In this document: positions 16,653-25,393 of the stretch, one piece after another
Layout of the letters: each line of letters begins with the position of its first letter
Numbering within the stretch: position 1 is the stretch's first letter
Assembly: GCA_965217685.1 (NCBI GenBank)
Contig: CBDCIZ010000003.1
Span: 2,976,001 to 3,040,000, forward strand
DNA length: 64,000 nt
Reading direction: 5' to 3'
Origin: Aurantimonas sp965217685
GTDB lineage: Bacteria > Pseudomonadota > Alphaproteobacteria > Rhizobiales > Rhizobiaceae
Position numbers and translations under genes: made by a program
The notes under the pieces: generated by a model
The model's database searches: none
Seen by the model: only the letters and a program-made list of their open reading frames with translations
Told to the model about the DNA's origin: nothing

Positions 16653-17726
16653 TTACTTGGTGACGGTGTCGGTGGTCGCCGTGCTTGACGCATCGGCCTT
16701 CTTTTCCGTGCTTTCCCCGTCGGCGCTGTCGATCGTAGTCTCGAACAGCGCCACGAGGTCCGGGCCGACCTTCTTGGCCCAGGTGTCGAAGGCCGACTGC
16801 GTCGCCGTCTTGAATTCGGCGATCTCCTCGGGCGTCGATTCGTGGATCTCCATGCCCTTTTCCTTCAGGAGGGCAACACCCTTGTCGGTGTCCTCGCGGG
16901 TGATCTTTATCTGATAGGCCATCGCCTCTTCGGCCGCGGCCTTTACCTCGTCCTTCTTGGCCTGGTCCCACTTATCCCAGAGCTTCTGGCTGACGCCGAG
17001 AAAGATCGGGTCGTAGGAATAGTGCCAGGTGGTGAGGTACTTCTGCACCTCGTAGACACGCTGCGGGATGATGACGGCGCCGATCGGATTTTCTTGGCCG
17101 TCGACGACACCCTGCTGAAGGGCCGGGAAGGTCTCGGACCACTGCATCTGCTGCGGGTTGGCGCCGAGCGCGTTCATCACGTCGATATACATCGGCCCGG
17201 CGACGCGCATCTTCAGGCCTTTGAGGTCAGCGGGCGTCTTGATCGGATGGACGTTGTTGGTGACCTCGCGAAAACCGTTCTCGCCCCAGGCGAGGACGAC
17301 GATTCCCTTTTCCGCAAGGATCGCGTCCATCTTCTTGCCGGGTTCGCCCGAGGTCGTGGCATCCACGGCGGCGTAGTCCGGATAGAGATAGGGCAGCGAG
17401 AACACCGCCATCTCCGGCACCAGCGGCGTGACGTTGATCGCCGAAGTGACGACGAAGTCGAGCGCGCCACGGCCGACCATCTCGGCCTGCTTCATCTGGT
17501 CGCCGCCCGTCAACTGCGCGTTGGGGAAAATACGAACGGACAGATCGCCGTTGGCCTTTTCCTTCAGAAGTTCGTTGAACTTCTCGGCGCCCTTCTGCCA
17601 GGTCGTCGTATCACCGACATTGTGCGACAGGCGCAGGGTTTCAGCCTGCGCCTGCGAAAGGCCGAGCGAAAGCGCAGCGATGGCACCGGCGAGCGCGGTG
17701 GTCGCGGCAAAGCGGCGAAGTGTCAT
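16653..17726 (-). CDS. dctP: TRAP transporter substrate-binding protein (DctP)
   Basis: A 357-residue periplasmic binding protein. The signal peptide ends at AQA before ETLRLSHN (about residue 28). DctP markers are present: the L-R-x-AGPMYIDVMNALGA region with the arginine that holds the carboxylate, and GVVDGQENPIG. Odd feature: the last 25 or so residues are a low-complexity Ser/Thr/Asp/Lys tail (DGESTEKKADASS...), beyond the usual end of the family. GGGAGGA lies five bases upstream of the ATG. First gene of the operon; no regulator lies beside it. Confidence 0.9.
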   Translation of the reverse strand: MTLRRFAATTALAGAIAALSLGLSQAQAETLRLSHNVGDTTTWQKGAEKFNELLKEKANGDLSVRIFPNAQLTGGDQMKQAEMVGRGALDFVVTSAINVTPLVPEMAVFSLPYLYPDYAAVDATTSGEPGKKMDAILAEKGIVVLAWGENGFREVTNNVHPIKTPADLKGLKMRVAGPMYIDVMNALGANPQQMQWSETFPALQQGVVDGQENPIGAVIIPQRVYEVQKYLTTWHYSYDPIFLGVSQKLWDKWDQAKKDEVKAAAEEAMAYQIKITREDTDKGVALLKEKGMEIHESTPEEIAEFKTATQSAFDTWAKKVGPDLVALFETTIDSADGESTEKKADASSTATTDTVTK

Positions 17727-17887
17727 GATGGTCCTCCCGAGACGTGTCTGTTGTTTGCGCCCTGCGTCCGGCACGGCGATCCTGCAGGTCTCCTCCCGAG
17801 TCCTGCCGTTCATGCGAGGCGGCAAGGTGCCAGCATCGTGGGACGCTTGCAACATCGTATCGAAGGCCAAGCATCGGCCCAGGCAGA

Positions 17888-18739
17888 TTAGCGCCAGCGC
17901 AAAAAATACCGCTCGGCCCGTCCGATCAGCCAGGCGAGGCTGAGGCCGAGGATCGACAGGATGGCGACGCCGGCGATGAGCTGGTCGGTTGCCATCAGGC
18001 TGCCGGCGAGCAGGATATAGGCGCCGATGCCGTACTCGGCGCCGATCATCTCGGCGGCGACGAGCAGGATGATGCCGATCGAGATCGAGATGCGGAAGCC
18101 CGAGAAGATCGCCGGCAGCGCGCCGGGCAGGATGATCTTCCTCAGGATCGACCACCAGGACAGGCCGAAGGACTGGCCCATCCGCACGAGGTTGCGGTCG
18201 ACATTGTCGACGCCGCCATAGGTCGCGATCACCGTCGGGAAGAACACGCCGAAGAGGATCGTCGCGACCTTTGAACCCTCGCCGATGCCGAACCAGATGA
18301 CGAAGAGCGGCAGCAGCGCGATCTTCGGGATCGGGAACAGCGCTGAGACAACCGGCGAGACCGAGGCGCGGGCGAGCGAGAACAGTGCGATGGCCAGGCC
18401 TACCGAGACGCCGAGGAGCGTGCCGAGCGACCAGCCGAGGATCAGCCTGTAGAGCGAGGCTTCGAGATGCTTGAACAGCATGCCCGAACGCGCGAGGTCG
18501 AGGAAGGCCGCGAAGGCCTCGGATGGCGCGGGCAAGACGATCGGGCTGATGATGCCGCTGCGCGAGCCGGCCTCCCAGATCGCGATCGCGACGACGAAGA
18601 CCAGCGGCCCGACGAAGGGAATCGGTCGTGTGGCGAAACCGCCGCCGCGATAGGGCACCGGGCGGCGCACGCTCTTGTCGGCTCGGGCTGTTTTGCCGGA
18701 TGAATCGCCCGCATAGCTCCCGACCGTCTGATCAACCAT
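17888..18739 (-). CDS. ABC transporter permease, SsuC/TauC type
   Basis: A 283-residue inner-membrane permease with six helices after a 40-residue cytoplasmic start. The EAA loop that contacts the ATPase is GQSFGLSWWSILRKIILPGALPAIFSG. The family imports sulfonates, nitrate, taurine or pyrimidine precursors. It overlaps the ATPase gene by eight bases and is the last gene of a three-gene operon. Confidence 0.88.
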   Translation of the reverse strand: MVDQTVGSYAGDSSGKTARADKSVRRPVPYRGGGFATRPIPFVGPLVFVVAIAIWEAGSRSGIISPIVLPAPSEAFAAFLDLARSGMLFKHLEASLYRLILGWSLGTLLGVSVGLAIALFSLARASVSPVVSALFPIPKIALLPLFVIWFGIGEGSKVATILFGVFFPTVIATYGGVDNVDRNLVRMGQSFGLSWWSILRKIILPGALPAIFSGFRISISIGIILLVAAEMIGAEYGIGAYILLAGSLMATDQLIAGVAILSILGLSLAWLIGRAERYFLRWR

Positions 18740-19499
18740 CGATCCGCTCCCTGTCGGCTGCCATCGCCTCGTCGCGCATCATATCCCAGAGCCGCGCCTG
18801 TATCTCGTCGAGCGCCGCAGAACCGCGCCGTCGCTCTTCCAGCGGCATGTCGATCGAAACGACCTCCCGGATGCGTCCCGGCCGGCGCGACAGGACCACG
18901 ATGCGATGGCCGAGCCGGACGGCCTCGGCAAGGTTATGTGTCACGTAAATTGCCGCGAAGCGCTCGCGCGCCCAGAGCTCGACGAGATCGTCCATCAGCA
19001 GCTCTCGGGTCTGGCTGTCGAGCGCCGACAGGGGCTCGTCCATCAAGAGGATCGCCGGATTGACCGTCAGCGCGCGGGCGATCGCCACGCGCTGCTTCAT
19101 GCCGCCGGAGATCTGTCGCGGAAAGGCTAGGCGGAATTCGGTGAGCTTGGTGCGGGCGAGGACGTCGTCGACGATGCGCGCGCGCTCGGCTCTCGCGACG
19201 CCACGATCCTCGAGCGGAAGCGCGACGTTGCCCTCGACCGTTCGCCAGGGCAGCAGCGCGAAGTCCTGGAAGATGTAGGTGAGGGGGTTCAGGGAATGAG
19301 CTGGTGGCTCGCCTGCCTGGTAAACCGCCCCGGCCGTCGGCTTTTCCAGCCCGCCGACGAGGCGGAGCAGCGTCGACTTACCGCAACCCGATGGGCCGAT
19401 GATGCAGACGATCTCGCCCTCGCGCACCGAAAGGTCGATGTCGGTGAGGATGTCGACGGCGCCGTAGCGCTGGCTGAGATGTTCGATGTCGAGGCGCAT
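18732..19499 (-). CDS. ABC transporter ATP-binding protein, SsuB/TauB type
   Basis: A 255-residue ABC ATPase. Walker A is GPSGCGKST, the signature is ISGGMKQR, Walker B is ILLMDEPLSALD and the switch histidine is in VTHNLAEAV. It energises uptake by the permease encoded downstream and the binding protein encoded upstream. Confidence 0.92.
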   Translation of the reverse strand: MRLDIEHLSQRYGAVDILTDIDLSVREGEIVCIIGPSGCGKSTLLRLVGGLEKPTAGAVYQAGEPPAHSLNPLTYIFQDFALLPWRTVEGNVALPLEDRGVARAERARIVDDVLARTKLTEFRLAFPRQISGGMKQRVAIARALTVNPAILLMDEPLSALDSQTRELLMDDLVELWARERFAAIYVTHNLAEAVRLGHRIVVLSRRPGRIREVVSIDMPLEERRRGSAALDEIQARLWDMMRDEAMAADRERIDG

Positions 19500-19603
19500 T
19501 GCGGGGCCTTGAGATGAGGGCGGGGAGGCTGCGGCCCGCGCCGAAGGCCGGTGAAAGGCCGGTCGGCGTCCAGTCGGCGCCGCGCGGCAGGACGCCTCCG
19601 GTC

Positions 19604-20683
19604 TTATTTCGTCTCGACGAACGCGCCGTCGACGAGCTTGTCGATCGAGGCCGAAGCGGGCACCAGTTTCTGCGACTTCATCCAGTCCAGCTGGTCGGCA
19701 ACACTCTTCACATTGAGGCTCGCATCCTTGGAAAGCCGCATGGCGCCCTCGGATATAGCCGGACCGGACTTGGCGATGTCCATGTCGGGATAGGCGTACT
19801 TCGCGACGATCGCGGTCACGGCGTCGGCGTCCTTGGCGTCGGCGGTCTTGTCGACCAGGGCGGCGTTGTAGTCGGCTGCACCATGGGACAGGGCCTTCAG
19901 CACCTTTTTGACGAGGTCCGGCTTCTCCTTGGTGGTGGCGAGCGAGGTGAAGATGGTCGTCACCTGGTAGTTCGGCGCGTAGTCGGAGACCTTGCCGATC
20001 GCCACCGCCGCGTCCTTGGCCTCCAGCGTCCTTGCGACGTTCGGCTGGATCGCCCAGGCGTCGATCTGCCCGGACGAGAGCGCCGCGCTGACGGCGCCGA
20101 CCTTCTGCAGGGGCACGAGCCGCATGGTCGACAGATCGAAGCCCGACCCTTCCGCGATCTTGGCCGCCATGTAGTGGAAGGAAGAGCCCTGCTGGGTGAT
20201 CCCGAAGGAATGGCCGGCGAGCTTGTCGGGCGAGGTGAGCCCGGCATCATAGGCCTGCTTCGACGCCAGGATAATGTTGCCGTCGACGCCCGGCTCCTCG
20301 GTCAGTGCGCCGCCGATGACGCGAACCGCGTCCTTTTCGGCTAGGTTGACGAGACCGCCGGTGATCGCGGTCATGCCGAAATCGACGTCTCCCGAGGCGA
20401 TGGCGACGGCGATGGGTTGCGCCGACTGGAAGAAGGCGATCTTGGCGTCGATCCCCTCGTCCTTGAAGTAGCCGCGGTCCATCGCGATGAAGGTCGCAGC
20501 CTGCGAAGCCAGGCGCGTCGCGCCGATGGTGATCGCGTCGGCGGCCTGAGCGGATGCAGCAGAAACCGACAGGGCGGCGGTCACGAGACCGGCCGCCGCG
20601 ACGCTCTTCAAACCGGCCGCAAGCGCTGTGGCGCGATCGTTCGAGACCGCGAGCGCTTTCGCGCGATTGTTCAAGATTGTCAT
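19604..20683 (-). CDS. ABC transporter substrate-binding protein, SsuA/NMT1-like
   Basis: A 359-residue periplasmic protein with a long signal peptide ending near SAQA (about residue 47). The type 2 periplasmic fold motif FIAMDRGYFKDEGID and the stretch ASGDVDFGM are typical of the sulfonate/taurine/thiamine-precursor binding family. The ligand cannot be read from the sequence; the next genes are not sulfur- or pyrimidine-specific. First gene of the operon, start ATG 20683 with GGGAGG upstream. Confidence 0.88.
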   Translation of the reverse strand: MTILNNRAKALAVSNDRATALAAGLKSVAAAGLVTAALSVSAASAQAADAITIGATRLASQAATFIAMDRGYFKDEGIDAKIAFFQSAQPIAVAIASGDVDFGMTAITGGLVNLAEKDAVRVIGGALTEEPGVDGNIILASKQAYDAGLTSPDKLAGHSFGITQQGSSFHYMAAKIAEGSGFDLSTMRLVPLQKVGAVSAALSSGQIDAWAIQPNVARTLEAKDAAVAIGKVSDYAPNYQVTTIFTSLATTKEKPDLVKKVLKALSHGAADYNAALVDKTADAKDADAVTAIVAKYAYPDMDIAKSGPAISEGAMRLSKDASLNVKSVADQLDWMKSQKLVPASASIDKLVDGAFVETK

Positions 20684-21097
20684 GGGACCTCCCGATCCTC
20701 GTCTTCGAAGCCTCGGTCGATCTCCCGGTCGACCGAATGCGATTGATGTTTCGGCGTTCCGCCGGGTCCGTTCGGCAAAACCGGATGGTCGTGGCACCCG
20801 AGGGAAACGTAGCCGACCCTTGCTGGTTCGCCGGGCCTCTTCTATCGCTCCGTGCCCTCAAATTGAAACCGGTTTTTCACCGACGGCGGGCGCCTCGACG
20901 TTCCGATGGGGGGCGGGCGCCGAATACGCCATGCTCGTCAGACCGCCCGCAGCGTTGCGCAGCCGGGCGATCTCGGTCGTTGCGATCGCGCCAATCCGCT
21001 TGTTGAAGTCGGCGAAACAGAGGCCTAAAGCTTTCCGCAACAAGGAGACCGGTCGGCACCAGGGCGCCGCCGACGCGCGCGCAGGAAGGCAATCCCC
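20684..21097. other. Divergent intergenic region, ABC operon and aminotransferase
   Basis: 414 bases that must contain the start signals for the ABC operon and for the branched-chain aminotransferase gene. Frames open on both strands are GC-skew artefacts. I find no convincing palindrome or canonical promoter. Confidence 0.3.
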
Positions 21098-22183
21098 ATG
21101 CTCGAAGAGACAAGCTTCGCCGTCACCCCGCACGCTTCTCCGAAGACCGCCGACGAGCGTGCGGCCTTGATGTCCAGCCCGGCCTTCGGCCGGGTCTTTA
21201 CCGATCACATGGTGACGATCCGCTGGAGCGAGGGTCGCGGCTGGCACGACGCCATGGTGGGACCGCGAAAACCGTTCGAAATGGACCCGGCGAGTGCCGT
21301 TCTGCACTACGCTCAGGAAATCTTCGAGGGCATGAAGGCGTATCGCACCGAGGACGGCGCGCTCGCGCTGTTCCGGCCGGAGGAGAACGCCGCCCGCTTC
21401 GCCCGCTCGGCCGAGCGCATGGCGATGCCGATCCTGCCCGAGACCATGTTCGTGAAAGCCGTCGAACAGCTGGTCGAGATCGACGCCGACTGGGTACCGC
21501 GCGGCGAGGGCAGCCTGTATCTGCGCCCCTTCATGTTCGCCGCCGAGGCGTTCCTGGGCGTGCGACCGGCGACCGAATACGTCTTCTGCGTCATCGCCTG
21601 TCCCGTCGGCTCCTACTTCAAGGGCGCCGCGAAGCCGGTCACGCTTTGGGTCTCCGGCGCCTACACCCGGGCGGCCGAAGGCGGAACGGGGGCGGCCAAA
21701 TGCGGCGGCAACTACGCCGCCAGCCTTGCCGCCCAGGCCGATGCCATACGCAATGGCTGCGACCAGGTGATCTTCCTCGACGCGGCCGGGCAGACCAGGA
21801 TCGAAGAGCTCGGCGGCATGAACGTCTTCTTCGTCCTGGAAGGCGACAAGTTGATCACCCCGCCGCTCGGCACCATCCTGGCCGGAATCACCCGCAAGTC
21901 GATCATCCAGCTCGCCGGCGAGGCCGGCCTCGATGTCGAGGAGAAGCACTACACCTTCGCCGAATGGAAGGCCGACGCGGAAAGCGGCAAGCTGCGCGAA
22001 TCCTTCGCTTGCGGTACTGCGGCGGTCGTCGCCGGCATCGGCGAGGTGCGTTTCGACGGCGGGTCCTTCGCCATCGCCGATGGCACCGAAGGTGCGGTCA
22101 CCAGGCGGCTGCGCGACCAGCTCGTCGGCATCCAGCGCGGCCGCATCGAAGACACCCGCGACTGGGTGGTGAAGATCGGCTGA
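21098..22183 (+). CDS. ilvE: Branched-chain amino acid aminotransferase
   Basis: A 361-residue fold-type IV PLP enzyme interconverting Leu, Ile, Val and their 2-oxo acids with glutamate/2-oxoglutarate. K201 in GAAKCGGNYAAS binds PLP, YAQEIFEGMKAY and RPFMFA line the substrate pocket, and RIEELGGMNVFF and SFACGTAAVV are the later family motifs. The length and motifs match the longer class (BCAT II, as in mitochondria and many soil bacteria) rather than the ~300-residue enterobacterial IlvE. Monocistronic by spacing. Confidence 0.9.
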   Translation: MLEETSFAVTPHASPKTADERAALMSSPAFGRVFTDHMVTIRWSEGRGWHDAMVGPRKPFEMDPASAVLHYAQEIFEGMKAYRTEDGALALFRPEENAARFARSAERMAMPILPETMFVKAVEQLVEIDADWVPRGEGSLYLRPFMFAAEAFLGVRPATEYVFCVIACPVGSYFKGAAKPVTLWVSGAYTRAAEGGTGAAKCGGNYAASLAAQADAIRNGCDQVIFLDAAGQTRIEELGGMNVFFVLEGDKLITPPLGTILAGITRKSIIQLAGEAGLDVEEKHYTFAEWKADAESGKLRESFACGTAAVVAGIGEVRFDGGSFAIADGTEGAVTRRLRDQLVGIQRGRIEDTRDWVVKIG

Positions 22184-22367
22184 GGCACTGGGTCGGACCT
22201 GGTATGGCGGCTCCGACGGGCCACTGCGGAAGTGCCGGGCCAGGAGGCGAGCAATATGCGATGATCGATTGGCACCGAGGCCAGGCGGCATGAGGGTCTT
22301 GCGAGGTGGAAATGGCCTACGATGTCCTGACCGTCGAATTGGTCGCACACGCTGATCCGTTCCGCTG

Positions 22368-23944
22368 ATGGAGGTCCTGCCGGCCTCTCGACCCGTTGCC
22401 CCCGCACCGCGGGAGGTGGTGGAAGCCTCCGCCTCGCTGGGCACCTTCATCGGCTTCGGCGCCATGTGCCTCGGCATGTTCATGGCGATCCTCGACGTCC
22501 AGATCGTCGCGACCTCGCTGCCGACCATCCAGGACGATCTGGGGATGGCGCAGGACCAGGCAAGCTGGATCCAGACCGCCTATCTGATCGCCGAGATCGT
22601 CTCGATTCCGCTCACCGGCGTGCTGACACGGCTTCTCGGCCTGCGGCGGCTCTTCGCCATCTCGGTGCTCGTCTTCACGCTGGCGTCCTGCGGCTGCGCG
22701 GCAAGCAACGGTTTTGCCGAGCTGATCGCCTGGCGGGTGCTGCAGGGCTTTTCGGGCGGAACGCTGATCCCCTCGGTGTTCTCGGCCGTCTTTCTCCTGT
22801 TCCCTATCGCCAGCAGGGCCTCACGACGACCGCCGCCGGCGTTCTCGCGGTGCTCGCCCCGACCGTGGGGCCGATCGTCGGCGGCTACATCACCGGCACC
22901 TTTTCCTGGCACTGGCTGTTCCTGATCAACGTCGCGCCGGGCCTCGTCGCCATCGCCGGAGGGCTCGCCTTCCTGCCGCGACGGGTTGCGAGCGAAGCCG
23001 AGGGCGTGACCTTCGACGCGCTCTCGCTCTTTCTGCTGGCCTCGGGGCTCGCGGCACTGGAGATCGCGCTCAAGGACGGCCCGCATCTCGGCTGGCTGTC
23101 GCTGGAGGTCTCGTGTTTGCTGACCTGGGCGCTTCTGGCGACCATTCTTCTGGTCCGGCGCGCGGCCCGCGCCGACCAGCCGCTCGTCGATTTCACGCTG
23201 CTCAAGAACCGCAATTTCGCGATCGGCTCGGCTTTGAGCTTCGTCCTCGGCATCGGCCTGTTCGGCTCGGTCTATCTCATGCCGATCTTTCTCGCCTATG
23301 TTCGCGGCCATGATGCGCTGGCGATCGGCGAGATCATGCTGGCGACCGGCATCGCCCAGTTGATCTCGGCGCCGATCGCCGTTGCCCTGGAGCGTCGGGT
23401 CGACCCGCGCCTGCTGACCGCCTTCGGCTTCGCGTTGTTCGCGCTCGGCATCGGCATGAGCGCCTTTCAGACGAGCACGACGGACGCGGCCGAGATGTTC
23501 TGGCCCCAGGTGGTGCGCGGCTTTGCGATCATGTTCTGCCTGTTGCCGCCGACGCGCCTGGCCCTCGGCCGGCTGCCGGCCGAAGCGATCCCTGACGCGA
23601 GCGCGCTGTTCAACCTGATGCGCAATCTCGGCGGCGCCATCGGCCTCGCCTTGATCGACACCATCATCTACGGCGAGGCCGCGACGCGCGGTGCGGCCAT
23701 CGCCGCCAGGCTCAAGGCGGGGGACGCTGCGACCGCTGCCATGCTCGGCGTGCCGACCTTCCTGTCGTCGGGCGGCAACATCCGCATCGGCGAACAGGCG
23801 TTGACATCCTATCTCGAACCGAGGATCGCCCGCCAGGCCTTTGTCGAAACGACGAATCTCGCCTGGGGAATGGTCGCGATCCTCACGCTCCTCGCCCTCG
23901 TGCCGCTCCTGTGGGCCAAGGCGGACGATTCGGACGCCGGCTGA
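22368..23944 (+). pseudogene. DHA2-family (EmrB/QacA) drug efflux MFS transporter, frameshifted
   Basis: The two pieces together encode about 525 residues of a 14-helix MFS drug:H+ antiporter. The first frame runs from ATG 22368 through motif A (TRLLGLRRLF), the LDVQIVATSLPTIQ helix and VFLLFP. Near 22806-22808 the homology moves to the -1 frame, which continues as RQQGLTTTAAGVLAVLAPTVGPIVGGYITG to the stop at 23942-23944. One missing base explains it; without it, the first frame stops at 22925 after 185 residues. Either a lesion that kills the pump after five helices, or a sequencing error. No emrA-type membrane fusion protein or regulator is adjacent. Confidence 0.8.
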
Positions 23945-24162
23945 AAGAACGTCATCGTTTCACAAACGCAGCCTGTTGCTTGCGTTGACCCTCCAGACAG
24001 CGGTCTGCAACCTTGCGCGGCAGCTTGATGGTCGGGTGGCGCATTCCGAGAACGAGTACGCGCCAGAAAGACACCGCTCTGCCGTGTTCCGGTCGCGCCC
24101 GATCATGCCTCGATGGGCTGCCGCAGACATCGCCACGCAATGATGAGTCTTTGTGCATTTGC

Positions 24163-24179
24163 TTGGCACTCTGATTGAA
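24163..24179 (+). promoter_or_regulatory. Second, degenerate sigma-54-like element
   Basis: TTGGCACT-CTGA-TTGAA matches the -24 element fully, but the -12 element has GA in place of GC. It lies 44 bases upstream of the perfect element. It may be a decoy RpoN site, a weak promoter or a duplicated remnant. Confidence 0.4.
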
Positions 24180-24206
24180 AGCGTCTTGTTTTCCGGGTGC
24201 TGCATG

Positions 24207-24223
24207 TTGGCACGATGATTGCA
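24207..24223 (+). promoter_or_regulatory. Sigma-54 (RpoN) promoter of the cyanuric acid/biuret cluster
   Basis: TTGGCACG-ATGA-TTGCA is an exact match to the -24/-12 consensus YTGGCACG-N4-TTGCW, with the GG and GC doublets 12 bases apart. The predicted start of transcription is near 24234, about 36 bases before the binding-protein ATG at 24270. Sigma-54 with NtrC is the usual control of nitrogen scavenging genes, which fits the enzymes downstream. Confidence 0.8.
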
Positions 24224-24269
24224 TGCAATCCGTGAGAGGCTGCTGAAGGCCGTTCAACGGAGCTGCAAC

Positions 24270-25382
24270 ATGACGTTTTCCCTGATCAATCGCCGACGCG
24301 TTCTGCTGACGGGCGCTGCCGCCGCTGCCGCGCCGTTCCTGATGCGCGTATCGCCGGCCGCTGCCGCGACCCTGACCGCCGGCTTTCTCTATGTCGGGCC
24401 GCGCGACGATTTCGGCTACAATCAGTCCCACGCCGAAGGCGCGGCGGCGATCAAGGACATGGACGGCCTGTCGATCATCGAGGAAGAGAACGTCCCCGAA
24501 TCCAACGCCGTCGTCAAAAGCATGGAATCGATGATCCAGCTCGACGGGGCAAGCCTGCTTTTCCCTACCTCCTTCGGCTACTACAATCCCTTCGTGAAGG
24601 AGACGGCGACCAGCTATCCGGACGTCCAGTTCCGCCATTGCGGCGGGCTTTGGACCGATCAGGACCCGAAGAATGCCGGCTCCTATTTCGGCTATATCGG
24701 CACCGCGCAGTATCTGTCGGGCATCGTCGCCGGTCACCAGACCAAGTCGAAGAAGCTCGGCTTCGTCGCCGCCAAGCCGATCCCGCAGGTTCTGCTGAAC
24801 ATCAACGCCTTCACGCTCGGCGCGCAGTCGGTCGATCCCTCGATCACCACCCAGGTGATCTTCACCGGCGACTGGGCCCAGCCGGTCAAGGAGGCCGAGG
24901 CCACCAACGCCCTGATCGATCAGGGCGCCGACGTCCTGACCTGCCATGTCGACAGTCCCAAGGTCTTCGTGCAGACGGCGGCCGGCCGCGGCGCCTTCGT
25001 CTGCGGCTATCACACCAGCCAAGCGCCGCTGGCGCCCGAAAAGTATCTCACCGGCGCGGAATGGCACTGGGCGACGGTCTACAAGATGTTCGCCGAAAAA
25101 GCGCTCGCCGGCGAGGACCTGCCGAATTTCGTGCGGGGCGGCCTGGTGGAAGGTTTCGTCAAGACCAGCGATTACGGCCCGGCCGTCGGCGAGGAAGCGC
25201 GCAAGAACGCCGATTCCGTCAAAGCCGAAGTGATGAAGGGCGGCTATGCGGTCATCAAGGGTCCGCTGAAGAACAACAAGGGCGACACGGTCGTCGTCGC
25301 CGGTGAAGCCTATCCCGAGACGGCGATCGAATTGGAAAAGATGGACTATCTCGTCGAGGGCGTCCTCGGCGCCACCTCCTAA
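24270..25382 (+). CDS. BMP-family ABC transporter substrate-binding protein
   Basis: A 370-residue periplasmic binding protein of the BMP (Med/PnrA-like) family, first gene of the cluster. The N-terminus carries a twin-arginine-like NRRRVLLTG followed by an Ala-rich hydrophobic run, cut near AAAATL. Typical stretches are GFLYVGPRDDFGYNQSH at the start of the fold, the hinge around YFGYIGTAQYLSGIVAG and GADVLTCHVDSP. BMP proteins usually bind nucleosides or nucleobase-like compounds, so cyanuric acid, biuret or a related ureide is a reasonable ligand here; this is inferred from the downstream enzymes. ATG 24270 follows GGAGCT at short spacing. Confidence 0.9.
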   Translation: MTFSLINRRRVLLTGAAAAAAPFLMRVSPAAAATLTAGFLYVGPRDDFGYNQSHAEGAAAIKDMDGLSIIEEENVPESNAVVKSMESMIQLDGASLLFPTSFGYYNPFVKETATSYPDVQFRHCGGLWTDQDPKNAGSYFGYIGTAQYLSGIVAGHQTKSKKLGFVAAKPIPQVLLNINAFTLGAQSVDPSITTQVIFTGDWAQPVKEAEATNALIDQGADVLTCHVDSPKVFVQTAAGRGAFVCGYHTSQAPLAPEKYLTGAEWHWATVYKMFAEKALAGEDLPNFVRGGLVEGFVKTSDYGPAVGEEARKNADSVKAEVMKGGYAVIKGPLKNNKGDTVVVAGEAYPETAIELEKMDYLVEGVLGATS

Positions 25383-25393
25383 AAGGCGCCGCC

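Larger units (their letters stand above)
23945..24269. other. Promoter region of the cyanuric acid cluster
   Basis: 325 bases without a gene. The last third carries two sigma-54-like elements 44 bases apart (listed separately). Both are preceded by the same arrangement GTGC-N9-GCAC, at 24153-24169 and 24197-24213. I do not see a clear NtrC consensus (TGCACC-N5-GGTGCA) in the upstream 200 bases. Confidence 0.6.
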
